DNA of 16,858 nucleotides. Origin: an uncultured Verrucomicrobiota bacterium (GTDB lineage Bacteria; Verrucomicrobiota; Kiritimatiellia; RFP12; UBA1067). The DNA lies in assembly GCA_946628745.1 (NCBI GenBank), contig CAMOXA010000013.1, forward strand, positions 1 to 16,858, read 5' to 3'. A model generated the notes under the pieces. That model had not been told where the DNA came from. It made no database searches and saw only the letters and a program-made list of their open reading frames with translations. Made by a program: the position numbers and the translations under genes. The first letter of the stretch is position 1. Each line of letters opens with the position of its first letter. Below are positions 6,958 to 14,293 of the stretch, piece after piece.

Positions 6958-8066
6958 AGATCAACGCGACAGCCTGCGCAATACTTCTTGCGGCGACGGC
7001 GGCGCTGTTGGCGGCACCCAGTCCGAAGAGCGTCATCCAGGGCGACTCCCGGCGAAAGGTGCGCGCAGAGGTCGTAGAGGTCGACGATTCCGGCGTCGCG
7101 ACGCACGGCGTCGTCGAGTTCGGCACCGAACGGCTCAAGGTGAAGCTCGACGACGGGCGGGAGGTCCTGGCGTACAACGAACTTCGCGGGCAGCTGGAGC
7201 TCGACAAGAAGTTCAAGCCGGGCGACACCGCCCTTGTCTCGCTGCCTGCGGACGGGCTCGACGACGGTGAGACGGCTGTCGCGTGCGATCACTGGCGGCT
7301 CGGCTGGGGGTGGGCGCTGTTCGCCTGTTTTGCGGCATTCCTCTGCTGGTTCGGCGGCTGGTCAGGGGTGCGGGCGCTTTTCACGTTCTTCTTCAGCTGT
7401 CTCGTCGTTTGGAAGTTCCTTGTCCCGGCCGCCATATCCGGCTGGAGCGCCAAGTGGTCGGCGTTCCTCGCCGTCGCGGTGCTGACGGCCACTATAGTGT
7501 TCGTTGTCGCCGGACTGACGCGCAAGGGGGTCGCGGCGTTCGCCGGCTCGATGCTCGGCGTCATCGCGTCGCTCGGCCTCGCGGAGTTCTTCGCGCGGGC
7601 GATGCGCGTCGACGGCGCCACGATGCCGTTCGCGCAGCAGGTCCTCTACGCCGGCTGCCCGGGCGTCGATCTCTTCGACATTTTCCTCGGCGCGGTGATA
7701 CTCGCCTCGTCCGGCGCCGTCATGGATCTCGGCATGGATATTTCGGCGGGTGTCGAAGAGGTCCACCGGCACAACAAGTCGCTTGGCTTTCGCGACCTGT
7801 TCGCGTCGGGTGCCAGAATCGGCAGGGCCGTCGTGGGCACCATGACTACGACATTGCTTCTCGCCTATTCGGGAGGGTACCTCACCTTGCTCATGAAATT
7901 CGCGGCGGAAGGCACGAAGCCGGCGGACTTCCTCAATTCGACTCTCGTCGGGGCGGAGATCGTCAAGACGCTCGTCGGCAGTTTCGGTCTCGTGCTTGTC
8001 GCTCCTTTCACCGCGATGACTGCCGCGTTCGTGTTTTCGAGGCCCGGCCGGCGGAAAACTTTTTGA
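6954..8066 (+). CDS. YibE/F family integral membrane protein
   Basis: The start is GTG at 6954, overlapping the phosphatase stop (GTGA). The 370-residue product has a signal-like hydrophobic N-terminus (about 4-21) and an extracytoplasmic domain of about 90 residues (22-113) rich in charged beta-strand sequence. About seven membrane segments follow, roughly at 116-134, 141-160, 168-187, 192-216, 238-258, 296-315 and 335-362. The diagnostic YibE/F stretch is FLGAVILASSGAVMDLGMDI (244-263), followed by SAGVEEVHRHNK and later the TMTTTLLLAYSGGYLTLL region (297-314). The family occurs in many bacteria but has no settled biochemical role. Proposed roles are transport or export, so no substrate is named here. 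Coupling to two secreted hydrolases suggests a shared envelope task, which is inference. Confidence 0.88.
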   Translation: MKINATACAILLAATAALLAAPSPKSVIQGDSRRKVRAEVVEVDDSGVATHGVVEFGTERLKVKLDDGREVLAYNELRGQLELDKKFKPGDTALVSLPADGLDDGETAVACDHWRLGWGWALFACFAAFLCWFGGWSGVRALFTFFFSCLVVWKFLVPAAISGWSAKWSAFLAVAVLTATIVFVVAGLTRKGVAAFAGSMLGVIASLGLAEFFARAMRVDGATMPFAQQVLYAGCPGVDLFDIFLGAVILASSGAVMDLGMDISAGVEEVHRHNKSLGFRDLFASGARIGRAVVGTMTTTLLLAYSGGYLTLLMKFAAEGTKPADFLNSTLVGAEIVKTLVGSFGLVLVAPFTAMTAAFVFSRPGRRKTF

Positions 8067-8078
8067 AGAAAAATCACA

Positions 8079-8092
8079 TACCCGTTCGGGTA
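8079..8092. promoter_or_regulatory. Perfect palindrome TACCCG-TT-CGGGTA, possible operator
   Basis: Six-base arms TACCCG and CGGGTA flank TT in the 48-base gap between yibE/F and the M18 peptidase gene. It ends six bases before a TATAAT box (8099-8104), so it covers the -35/spacer region of a likely promoter, where a repressor would block RNA polymerase. It might instead form a small RNA hairpin from read-through transcripts. It lacks a T-tract, so termination is unlikely. Confidence 0.45.
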
Positions 8093-8098
8093 ATATGA

Positions 8099-8104
8099 TA
8101 TAAT
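8099..8104 (+). promoter_or_regulatory. Consensus -10 box TATAAT, near-leaderless promoter candidate for the M18 peptidase
   Basis: TATAAT at 8099-8104 lies in an AT-rich island in otherwise GC-rich DNA. A normal start site six to eight bases downstream (8110-8112) would leave only three to five untranslated bases before the ATG at 8115. This fits the absence of any Shine-Dalgarno there. No good -35 hexamer occurs at 16-18 bases; TTGAAG at 8063-8068 is too far upstream. Confidence 0.45.
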
Positions 8105-8114
8105 ATATTCCAAT

Positions 8115-9482
8115 ATGAAAATGCGTTACAAGCCATTGGAGGGGTACTGCAAGGAATACATGCGGTATCTGGGTATCGCCAAGACGGAGCGTCGCAGCTA
8201 CGCCGAGAGCGTTCGTCTGCTGGAAGCCAGAGGGTTCAAGGACATATCGAAGTTCAAGTCCCTCAAAGCCGGGGATAAAGTGTACCGCGGCTACGAGGAC
8301 CGCACCGTCATGGCGGCAGTGATAGGCAAAAAGCCGATCGCCGAAGCCGGGCTCAAGGTCGTCGGCGGCCATACGGACGCTCCGCGCCTCGATCTCAAGC
8401 CGAAGCCGCTGTACGAGAAGGGCGGGTACGTCTATTTCGACTGCCATATCTACGGGGGCATAAAGAAGTACCAGTGGCTGGTCCTGCCGCTCGCGCTGTA
8501 CGGGACGATCGTCCGCAAGGACGGCACGAAGGTCCAGGTGGAAGTCGGCGACAAGCCAGGCGACCCGGTCTTCATGATATCCGACATCCTGCCGCATCTC
8601 GGCTACGACCAGGCCAAGAAGACGCGCGACGAGTTCTATCCCGCCGAGGATCTGGACGTCATCGCGTGGACGACCTACGCTAAGCCGAAAAAAGACGACA
8701 AGCCCGGTGACGCGCCGAAGGCCGACAAGCCGGCGCTCGTCGAATACCTCAAGAAGACATACAAGATCGACGAGGACGACCTGCTTTCGGCCGAACTGGA
8801 GATCGTGCCGGCCGGCATGCCGCGCGAAGTCGGTTTCGACCGCTCGCTCATCGCCGGCTACGGACATGACGACCGCGTCTGCTCGTTCGCCGGACTCCAG
8901 GCGCTTATCGACGCGGCGGACAACGTCCCGGATCAGACGGCGTCGATTCTCATGTGCGATAAGGAGGAGATCGGTTCGATGGGCTCGACTGGCATGCAGT
9001 CCAGCTTCTTCGAGAACACGGTCGCCGAACTCATCGAGCGCCAGGAGCGCAATGCGAAAGACATAATGGTGCGTCGCGCGCTGGAGCGCTCGTCGATGCT
9101 CTCGGCGGACGTCACGGCGGTGGACGATCCGCACTTCCCCGATGTCGCTTCGACCGGCAACGGCGCGTTCTTCCACAAGGGCCCTGCGGCTTCCAAGTAC
9201 ACCGGCGGCACTTCCAAGAGCGGCGCCAGCGATTGCGGGCCGGAGTTCGTCGCGCGCATCAGGAAGATCATGGACGACGGCGGCGTCACGTGGCAGATGG
9301 CCGAGCTCGGCAAGATGGAGAAAGGCGGCGGCGGCACCATATCCCAGTACATGGCGCGCTTCGGCATGAAGGTCCTCGACATGGGCACGCCCCTCATGAA
9401 CATGCACGCACCGTGGGAACTCGCCTCGAAGTTCGACTGCTGGCAGACCTACTGCGCATATTCCGCTTATCTGAGGAGTTGA
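8115..9482 (+). CDS. M18 family (aspartyl-type) metalloaminopeptidase
   Basis: The 455-residue product has the length and full motif set of M18 aminopeptidases: GGHTDAPRLDLKP (84-96; H86, D88), FDCHIYGGIKKYQW (108-121), AGYGHDDRVCSF (247-258), CDKEEIGSMGSTGMQS (281-296; E284, E285) and C-terminal NMHAPWE (429-435; H431). These supply the two-metal site and the catalytic glutamate. No signal peptide is seen, so it should be cytoplasmic, removing N-terminal (often acidic) residues from peptides. The Lys/Asp-rich segment at 190-206 is a variable surface loop also seen in bacterial relatives. The ATG at 8115 has no Shine-Dalgarno and is preceded by an AT-rich promoter-like stretch, so it may be transcribed separately. 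ATG at 8121 is an alternative start two codons in. The next gene begins 23 bases after the stop. Confidence 0.93.
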   Translation: MKMRYKPLEGYCKEYMRYLGIAKTERRSYAESVRLLEARGFKDISKFKSLKAGDKVYRGYEDRTVMAAVIGKKPIAEAGLKVVGGHTDAPRLDLKPKPLYEKGGYVYFDCHIYGGIKKYQWLVLPLALYGTIVRKDGTKVQVEVGDKPGDPVFMISDILPHLGYDQAKKTRDEFYPAEDLDVIAWTTYAKPKKDDKPGDAPKADKPALVEYLKKTYKIDEDDLLSAELEIVPAGMPREVGFDRSLIAGYGHDDRVCSFAGLQALIDAADNVPDQTASILMCDKEEIGSMGSTGMQSSFFENTVAELIERQERNAKDIMVRRALERSSMLSADVTAVDDPHFPDVASTGNGAFFHKGPAASKYTGGTSKSGASDCGPEFVARIRKIMDDGGVTWQMAELGKMEKGGGGTISQYMARFGMKVLDMGTPLMNMHAPWELASKFDCWQTYCAYSAYLRS

Positions 9483-9493
9483 CGCCGGACAAA

Positions 9494-9500
9494 AGGGGGG
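9494..9500 (+). promoter_or_regulatory. Purine-rich ribosome binding site AGGGGGG
   Basis: AGGGGGG lies five bases before the ATG at 9506. It supports that codon as the oxidoreductase start, instead of an earlier in-frame position inside the M18 gene (the frame is open back to 9233). The ATG at 9501 is out of frame and soon meets a stop. Confidence 0.55.
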
Positions 9501-9505
9501 ATGAA

Positions 9506-10717
9506 ATGGATTCGGCAGCCCAGCGCCCAGTCAGCGCGATAATACTTGGCTACGGCATACGCGGCCGCGCCTACGCCGCGTATGCCAAGACGCATCCCGA
9601 AGACTTCACCGTCGCGGGGCTTGCGGATCCGGTCGCGGATTTCCCGGCCGACGCCGGGTGCCCGACATGGAAAAACTGGGAGACGGCGTTGGATTCCGGC
9701 ACGAAAGCCGACGCCGTCATAATCTCTCTGCCCGACAGACTGCACCGCGCCGCGTGCGTGAAGGCTCTCGAGAGGGGCTACCACGTCCTTCTCGAGAAGC
9801 CGATCGGCTGCACGTGGGATGAGTGCCAGGCGATACGCGACGCCCAGGTGAAATCCGGCAGGCTGGTTCTTACCGGCTACGTGCTCAGGTACGCGCCTTT
9901 CTACAAAAAGCTGAGGGATGTGATATCATCCGGCGTGATAGGAGAGCTCACGAGCGTGCACCATCTCGCCGCGATATCGTACGGCAAGTCCGCCCACGCC
10001 TACTGCCGCGGCAACTGGTCTGTCGAGGCGAAAGGCACCGGCATGCTCGTCAACAAGTGCACGCACGATTTCGATCTCATCGAGTGGTGGACCAAGGGCC
10101 GCAAGTGCACCAAGGTCTCGAGCTTCGGTTCGCTTTTCCACTGGCGGCCCGAGAACAAGCCGGCCGGCGCGGCGGACCGCTGTTGCGACTGCCCCCAGGC
10201 GGTGCGCGACAACTGCGCTTTCGACGCCTACAAACTCTATTACGAGCGCACGGACCTGCGCTACCACTTCGCGGACGAGTCGGACGAGGCCATCCTCAAG
10301 ATGATAGAGACCTCGCCCTACGGCAGGTGCGTGTACGCCTGCGGCAACGATTCGGTGGACCACCAGACGGTCCTCATGGAATACGAAGGGGGGCTGACCA
10401 TTATACTCGAGATGGAAAGCTACTCTCAGCAGCGCACTCGCATCACCCACTTCTACGGCACGCGCGGCGAGGTCATCGCCGACGAAAAGAAGATACAGAT
10501 AATGCCGTTCCTGGGCGACTCGACGACGATCACGCCCGCCCAGCACGGCCACCACGGCGGCGGCGACCGCGAGATCATGACGGAATTCGTGAAACTCGTG
10601 CGCGGAGGCTCGCCGGCGCGCTACACCAAGCTGCTCGACGCCGCGCTCGAATCCCACCGCATCGCGTTTCTCGCCGAGGAGTCCCGCAAAACCGGCAGGA
10701 CTATGAGCGGGCTGTAG
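9506..10717 (+). CDS. Cytoplasmic Gfo/Idh/MocA family oxidoreductase with a cysteine cluster
   Basis: The 403-residue product has an N-terminal Rossmann fold, with LGYGIRGRAYA (14-24) for NAD(P) binding and AVIISLPDRLH (70-80). The family EKP motif at 97-99 supplies the conserved lysine. KCTHDFDLIEWW (184-195) fits the substrate/catalytic region. Four cysteines in RCCDCPQAVRDNCAFDAYK (225-243; C226, C227, C229, C237) form a cluster also seen in a subgroup of this family, possibly metal-binding. Members oxidise, reduce or eliminate at sugar or cyclitol carbons with NAD(P). The substrate cannot be read from the sequence. No signal peptide is present. It is followed after 44 bases by a second, exported family member, suggesting related substrates on both sides of the membrane. 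The start is set by the ribosome binding site at 9494-9500. Confidence 0.9.
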   Translation: MDSAAQRPVSAIILGYGIRGRAYAAYAKTHPEDFTVAGLADPVADFPADAGCPTWKNWETALDSGTKADAVIISLPDRLHRAACVKALERGYHVLLEKPIGCTWDECQAIRDAQVKSGRLVLTGYVLRYAPFYKKLRDVISSGVIGELTSVHHLAAISYGKSAHAYCRGNWSVEAKGTGMLVNKCTHDFDLIEWWTKGRKCTKVSSFGSLFHWRPENKPAGAADRCCDCPQAVRDNCAFDAYKLYYERTDLRYHFADESDEAILKMIETSPYGRCVYACGNDSVDHQTVLMEYEGGLTIILEMESYSQQRTRITHFYGTRGEVIADEKKIQIMPFLGDSTTITPAQHGHHGGGDREIMTEFVKLVRGGSPARYTKLLDAALESHRIAFLAEESRKTGRTMSGL

Positions 10718-10761
10718 ACGTTTTTTCGGATAAACACAAACACCACCAAAAGGAGAAATCA
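10718..10761 (+). promoter_or_regulatory. T6 tract and A/C-rich leader with Shine-Dalgarno before the Tat oxidoreductase
   Basis: The 44-base gap contains TTTTTT (10721-10726), then an A/C-rich run with AAACACAAACA (10732-10742), then AAGGAG (10750-10755) six bases before the ATG at 10762. The Shine-Dalgarno decides this start over the open frame upstream. No stable hairpin precedes the T6 tract, so I do not call a terminator. The A/C-rich run matches the ybaB leader. Confidence 0.5.
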
Positions 10762-12321
10762 ATGACAATCAATTCAAGCAGAAGGGGATTCCTGAAAGGC
10801 ATGGCCGGACTCGCCGCGCTCGGCGGCGCGGGCGGCTGCTTCACTGTCGGCCGCGGCGGCAGCGGCAAGATACGCCTCGCGGCCGTTGGCGTCATGGGCA
10901 AGGGCTACAGCGACTGGACGCCCATGATCAAGTCCGGCCTGGCCGAAATGGTGGCGTTCTGCGACGCCGACTACTCAATGCGCGAGAAGGCCCAGATGAA
11001 ACTTATCCAGGACGGCATCGACCTCGACATGTACGAGATACCGTTCTACACCGACTACCGCAAGCTGCTCGACGACTGCGGCCTGCTGGGCGTCGAAGCC
11101 ATGACGATTTCCACCCCGGACCACGTGCATGCGCCTGTCGCGATCGGCGCCATGAAGCAGGGCATCCACGTCTACGTCCAGAAGCCGCTCGTCAGAACTC
11201 TCTGGGAACTCGACTATTTCAACAAAACGGCCCGCGAGAACAACGTCATCGTGCAGATGGGCAACCAGGGCTCGTCCCTCGACTCGATGCGCCGCTGCAC
11301 CGAGGTCATCCAGAGCGGAATCCTCGGCGACGTCAAAGAGGTTCACGTCTGGACGAACCGCCCCGTATGGCCGCAGGGCACGGGCGTCGCCGAATGGGTC
11401 AAGGGCCACCCGAAGGGGGATCCCGTCCGCACCGGCCTCAACTGGGACGCATGGCTCGCGACGGCGTCGAAGCGCCCGTTCCTCGACAAGTACCCTGACG
11501 ACGCCGACGTGTACGATCCTTGGAAGCTCGGCAAGAACGTCTACCACACCTTCACGTGGCGCGGCTTCTTCGACTTCGGCTGCGGCGCCTTCGGCGACAT
11601 GGCCTGCCACACGATGAACCTCGCGTTCCGCGGCCTCGAACTCGGCGGTGTGTCCGACGCGGTCTGCACGATGATCGAGTCCGAAAACGACGTCGCCTAT
11701 CCGCTCAAGTCCGTCGTGAAGCTGACATACAAGGAGCGCGAATCGAAGGTTCGTCCCGGCGTCAAGTTGCCCGCCGTCACGCTCTACTGGTACGATGGCG
11801 ACGAGAAGCCGGATGCGGCGATAATGCCCAAGTGGGCCGAGACGCACGGCGGCAAGGTTCCCAACACCGGCTGCTACATCATCGGGTCCAAGGGGGCCGT
11901 CCTCATGCGGGACGACTACGGCGCGAAGTGCGCAATCGCTCTCGAGGACGACAAGGAGTTCTCGGATATCTTCGCCCACGAAGCCGCGAAGGCCGTTCCG
12001 CGCGCGATTCCGTTCTGCGGCGGTTCTTCCGAAGTCGCCGGCGGGAAGTCGACGGTCGAGATGAAGGGTTTCGCCGAGGGCCACTACGGCGAGTTCCTCC
12101 GCGCGATCAAGGGCGTAGGCCCCGTCTACTCCCAGACGCATTCCCGCTGCTTCTCGGATGTCGAGTACTGCATCCCGCAGATGGAGGGTATCCTCGTCGG
12201 TTGCGTCGCGCAGCGTCTGCCCGGCAAGACTCTCAACTGGTGCTCGTGCAAGCAGGCGTTCGACGACGAAGCCGCCAACGCGTTCGTCAAACCCTTCATA
12301 CGCAAGGGCTTCGAGTTCTGA
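10762..12321 (+). CDS. Tat-exported Gfo/Idh/MocA family oxidoreductase, possible lipoprotein
   Basis: The 519-residue product begins with a twin-arginine signal (SRRGFLKGMAGLAALGGAGGC, R7 and R8, hydrophobic 14-25). C26 after AGG is a weak lipobox, so it may be a membrane-anchored lipoprotein. The Rossmann region (from about 36) includes AAVGVMGKGYSDW, then STPDHVHAPVA (117-127) and the QKP motif (140-142), which replaces EKP as is common in exported relatives. MGNQGSS (167-173) and WRGFFDFGCGAFGDMACH (266-283) match the C-terminal domain of the 'twin-arginine Gfo/Idh' group abundant in Planctomycetota, Verrucomicrobiota and Lentisphaerota. Tat export implies folding with bound NAD(P) in the cytoplasm before export. 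The substrate is probably a carbohydrate. Some relatives are glycosidases that use transient oxidation, which is an alternative here. RsmE follows after six bases. Confidence 0.92.
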   Translation: MTINSSRRGFLKGMAGLAALGGAGGCFTVGRGGSGKIRLAAVGVMGKGYSDWTPMIKSGLAEMVAFCDADYSMREKAQMKLIQDGIDLDMYEIPFYTDYRKLLDDCGLLGVEAMTISTPDHVHAPVAIGAMKQGIHVYVQKPLVRTLWELDYFNKTARENNVIVQMGNQGSSLDSMRRCTEVIQSGILGDVKEVHVWTNRPVWPQGTGVAEWVKGHPKGDPVRTGLNWDAWLATASKRPFLDKYPDDADVYDPWKLGKNVYHTFTWRGFFDFGCGAFGDMACHTMNLAFRGLELGGVSDAVCTMIESENDVAYPLKSVVKLTYKERESKVRPGVKLPAVTLYWYDGDEKPDAAIMPKWAETHGGKVPNTGCYIIGSKGAVLMRDDYGAKCAIALEDDKEFSDIFAHEAAKAVPRAIPFCGGSSEVAGGKSTVEMKGFAEGHYGEFLRAIKGVGPVYSQTHSRCFSDVEYCIPQMEGILVGCVAQRLPGKTLNWCSCKQAFDDEAANAFVKPFIRKGFEF

Positions 12322-12327
12322 CGCGCA

Positions 12328-13086
12328 GTGCACAGGTTGCTTGCCAGCACTGAAGAGCTGTCGCGGGAGAGGCCGGTTCTCTCCCGCGGCGCTTTGAACC
12401 ACTTGAAGGTCGTCAGGCCCAGAGACGGCGAGGCGGTCGAGCTGTTCGACGGCGCGGGTTCGCTGCGCCGCTACACGTACGTCGCGGACGCCAAGTCTCT
12501 CCTGGCCGCCGGCCCGTTGACAAAAGTGCCGCGCTTCGCGTCCAGGCCTGTCGCGCTTTTCGCATGCGTGACGAAAGGCTCGAGGTGGGACTGGACGATC
12601 GAGAAGGCGACCGAGCTTGGCGTCTCGCGCATCGTCCCGGTCCTCTCGCAGCGCACGATCGTGCGCATCCCCCGCCAGGAGCGGGCGGCAAAGCGCGAGC
12701 GCTGGCTGCGCATAGCCGAAGAGGCCGCGCGCCAGTCGGACGCGGCGTGGCTGCCGGAAATATGCGAGGCGACGGACTTCGCCGATTCGATTCCGCTCGC
12801 CAAGGCTACGCGGTGCTTCGCCGGCGCGCTGACCGACCCGCCGCCGCCGCCCCTGGCGGACGCCCTCGCCGCCGCTCGCGGCGATGACGCCGAATGGTCC
12901 GTCTATGTCGGACCCGAAGGCGACTTCACCCCCGGCGAACTGGAAACACTTCTGTCGTTCGCCGAGCCGGTCAGCTTCGGACCGGCCGTCCTGCGCGCCG
13001 AAACCGCCGCCATATTCGCTGTTTCGGTTCTTTGCGCTGCCACCCATTCATCGGCCGGCGCCTTCGCCGCGCCAAAGACGGTTTAA
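12328..13086 (+). CDS. rsmE: 16S rRNA (uracil-1498-N3)-methyltransferase RsmE
   Basis: The 252-residue product has the RsmE layout. An N-terminal PUA-like domain (1-70, opening MHRLL) is followed by a SPOUT methyltransferase domain. Motifs are VTKGSRWDWTIEKATELGV (81-99), RIAEEAARQSDAAWLPEI (128-145), VYVGPEGDF (192-200) and VSFGPAVLRAETAAIF (215-230), the last forming the knotted SAM-binding loop. RsmE methylates N3 of U1498 in the decoding region of 16S rRNA. The start is GTG at 12328 with no clear Shine-Dalgarno, six bases after the oxidoreductase stop. It fits because it gives the standard M-x-R-L/F opening. GPEGD replaces the more common GPEGG. It heads a five-gene cluster dominated by translation-related modification. 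Confidence 0.95.
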   Translation: MHRLLASTEELSRERPVLSRGALNHLKVVRPRDGEAVELFDGAGSLRRYTYVADAKSLLAAGPLTKVPRFASRPVALFACVTKGSRWDWTIEKATELGVSRIVPVLSQRTIVRIPRQERAAKRERWLRIAEEAARQSDAAWLPEICEATDFADSIPLAKATRCFAGALTDPPPPPLADALAAARGDDAEWSVYVGPEGDFTPGELETLLSFAEPVSFGPAVLRAETAAIFAVSVLCAATHSSAGAFAAPKTV

Positions 13087-13090
13087 GGAG
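13084..13090 (+). promoter_or_regulatory. Shine-Dalgarno TAAGGAG overlapping the rsmE stop codon
   Basis: TAAGGAG contains the rsmE stop TAA and lies three bases before the ATG at 13094. The short spacing still allows pairing. It sets the methyltransferase start at 13094 although the frame is open upstream to 12884, inside rsmE. Confidence 0.65.
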
Positions 13091-13093
13091 AAA

Positions 13094-14293
13094 ATGGAAC
13101 GCTTCGAATTGGAGGATTCGCTCAAGAACGAGATTCGTTCGCGCGTCATGGGCGATGGATTCATGAAAATCGTGCAGTCCGTGCGGCGCAACGGCAAGGC
13201 TTTCCGCATCTCGATGCGGCCCGTGGAGATTGGCGGCAGGCGCATGTTCCAGGCCGAAATGACGGACGACGGCCAGGTCCAGGTCAAAAATCTCGAGGCT
13301 GACGCCGCGGCGTCGGGGCTTGACGAGATCATCGCCCAGAAGGGCGCGCGCGAACTCCACCTCATGACCGCCAAAGGCGATCTGCACGTGCGTGTTTCTC
13401 GCAAAGGCAGGGTGACGGTCTCCCGCTCGGCGGAGATGGACCGCGCCGTCGTCGTCAAGCCCCACGACAGGGTCAAGAAGCTGCCGCTTACGAGTTTCGA
13501 CTCGGCCGCATATCTGCGCACCGTCGGGCTCGCGGATGGCGAAGGCCGGCTCAGGGCTTCGATGCGCGGCAAGTACGACCAGGTCAACGAGTTTCTCAAG
13601 GTGGTCGGCGAGACTTTGGAAGGGCCCAAGCCCGAGACATTCACCGTCGTTGACTGCGGCTGCGGCAAGGCTTATCTCACAATCGCCCTCTATTATTTTC
13701 TCACCCAGGTCATGGGCTATCCCGACGTGCGCGTGACAGGCGTCGACAGAAGGGCCGATGTGATAGACGCCGCGGCTGAAATGGCGGAAAGACTCGATAT
13801 CGCCGGCAAGGTGTCGTTCGTGAAGTCCGGCCTTGCCGAGTACCGGGCCGGGAATGTCGATCTCGTCGTCTCGCTGCACGCCTGCGACACGGCGACCGAC
13901 GAGGCGCTCGCGAAGGGCGTCGAATGGAAGGCCCGCTACATCCTGTCGGCGCCGTGCTGCCAGCACGAGCTTCAGAAGACGCTCGACGACAAAGGCGCTT
14001 TTGCCGGCCTCATGCGCCAGTCGATTCTCCGCGAAAGGCTCTGCGACATACTGACCGATTCGTTCAGGGCGCAGATACTCAGAATTCTCGGCTATCGCAC
14101 CCAGGTCGTCGAATTCGTCTCCAGCGAGGCCACAGCCCGCAATATAATGCTAAAGTGCGTCTGGGGCGTCAAGCCCGGCCAGCCCGGTCCCGTGAGCGAG
14201 TATCTCGAACTGCGCGACTACTGGCATGTCACGCCGTGGCTCGAAACGCGCCTTGGCGAAAGGCTCTCGCGCCATCTGGAGCGGTTCGCATGA
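13094..14293 (+). CDS. Class I SAM-dependent methyltransferase, Methyltransf_32-like
   Basis: The 399-residue product has an unassigned N-terminal region (1-180) and a Rossmann methyltransferase domain. SAM motif I is VVDCGCGKAYLTIAL (185-199), an acidic ribose contact lies in VTGVDRRADVI (214-224), and VDLVVSLHACDTATDEAL (255-272) and LSAPCCQHEL (284-293) follow. The 'LHACD-ATD' and 'PCC-HE' stretches resemble the Methyltransf_32 family. Bacterial substrates of that family are not established, to my knowledge. Its position between rsmE and epmA suggests an RNA or translation-factor substrate, which is inference from context. The N-terminal half shows alternating basic and beta-type segments (FRISMRPVEIGGRRMFQAEM, then LHVRVSRKGRVTVS) that could bind nucleic acid. 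Its stop overlaps the next start (ATGA, 14290-14293). Confidence 0.85.
   Translation: MERFELEDSLKNEIRSRVMGDGFMKIVQSVRRNGKAFRISMRPVEIGGRRMFQAEMTDDGQVQVKNLEADAAASGLDEIIAQKGARELHLMTAKGDLHVRVSRKGRVTVSRSAEMDRAVVVKPHDRVKKLPLTSFDSAAYLRTVGLADGEGRLRASMRGKYDQVNEFLKVVGETLEGPKPETFTVVDCGCGKAYLTIALYYFLTQVMGYPDVRVTGVDRRADVIDAAAEMAERLDIAGKVSFVKSGLAEYRAGNVDLVVSLHACDTATDEALAKGVEWKARYILSAPCCQHELQKTLDDKGAFAGLMRQSILRERLCDILTDSFRAQILRILGYRTQVVEFVSSEATARNIMLKCVWGVKPGQPGPVSEYLELRDYWHVTPWLETRLGERLSRHLERFA

Noticed and set aside
8041..8064. GC-rich CCGGCCGG followed by T5 at the end of yibE/F as a terminator
   Set aside because: The palindrome has no loop, and the only hairpin with a reasonable loop has about three pairs. 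The T5 tract is part of the last codons.
7362..9407. 681-codon open frame on the minus strand across yibE/F and the M18 gene
   Set aside because: It is an antisense shadow: it runs through the intergenic gap and both coding genes, with His/Arg/Glu-rich translation and no recognisable motif.
9233..9505. Upstream extension of the first oxidoreductase into the M18 gene
   Set aside because: The frame is open, but the translated extension is Arg/His-rich and unlike the family. ATG 9506 has a ribosome binding site and gives the normal Rossmann start.
10721..10726. T6 tract after the first oxidoreductase gene as an intrinsic terminator
   Set aside because: No stable GC hairpin lies directly upstream; the bases before it do not form a stem longer than a few pairs.
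10975..13047. 690-codon open frame on the minus strand across the Tat oxidoreductase and rsmE
   Set aside because: It lies opposite two well-recognised genes, and its product is a low-complexity Arg/Val/Ala/Glu-rich sequence with no domain. GC-rich codon use on the + strand suppresses stops in this antisense frame.
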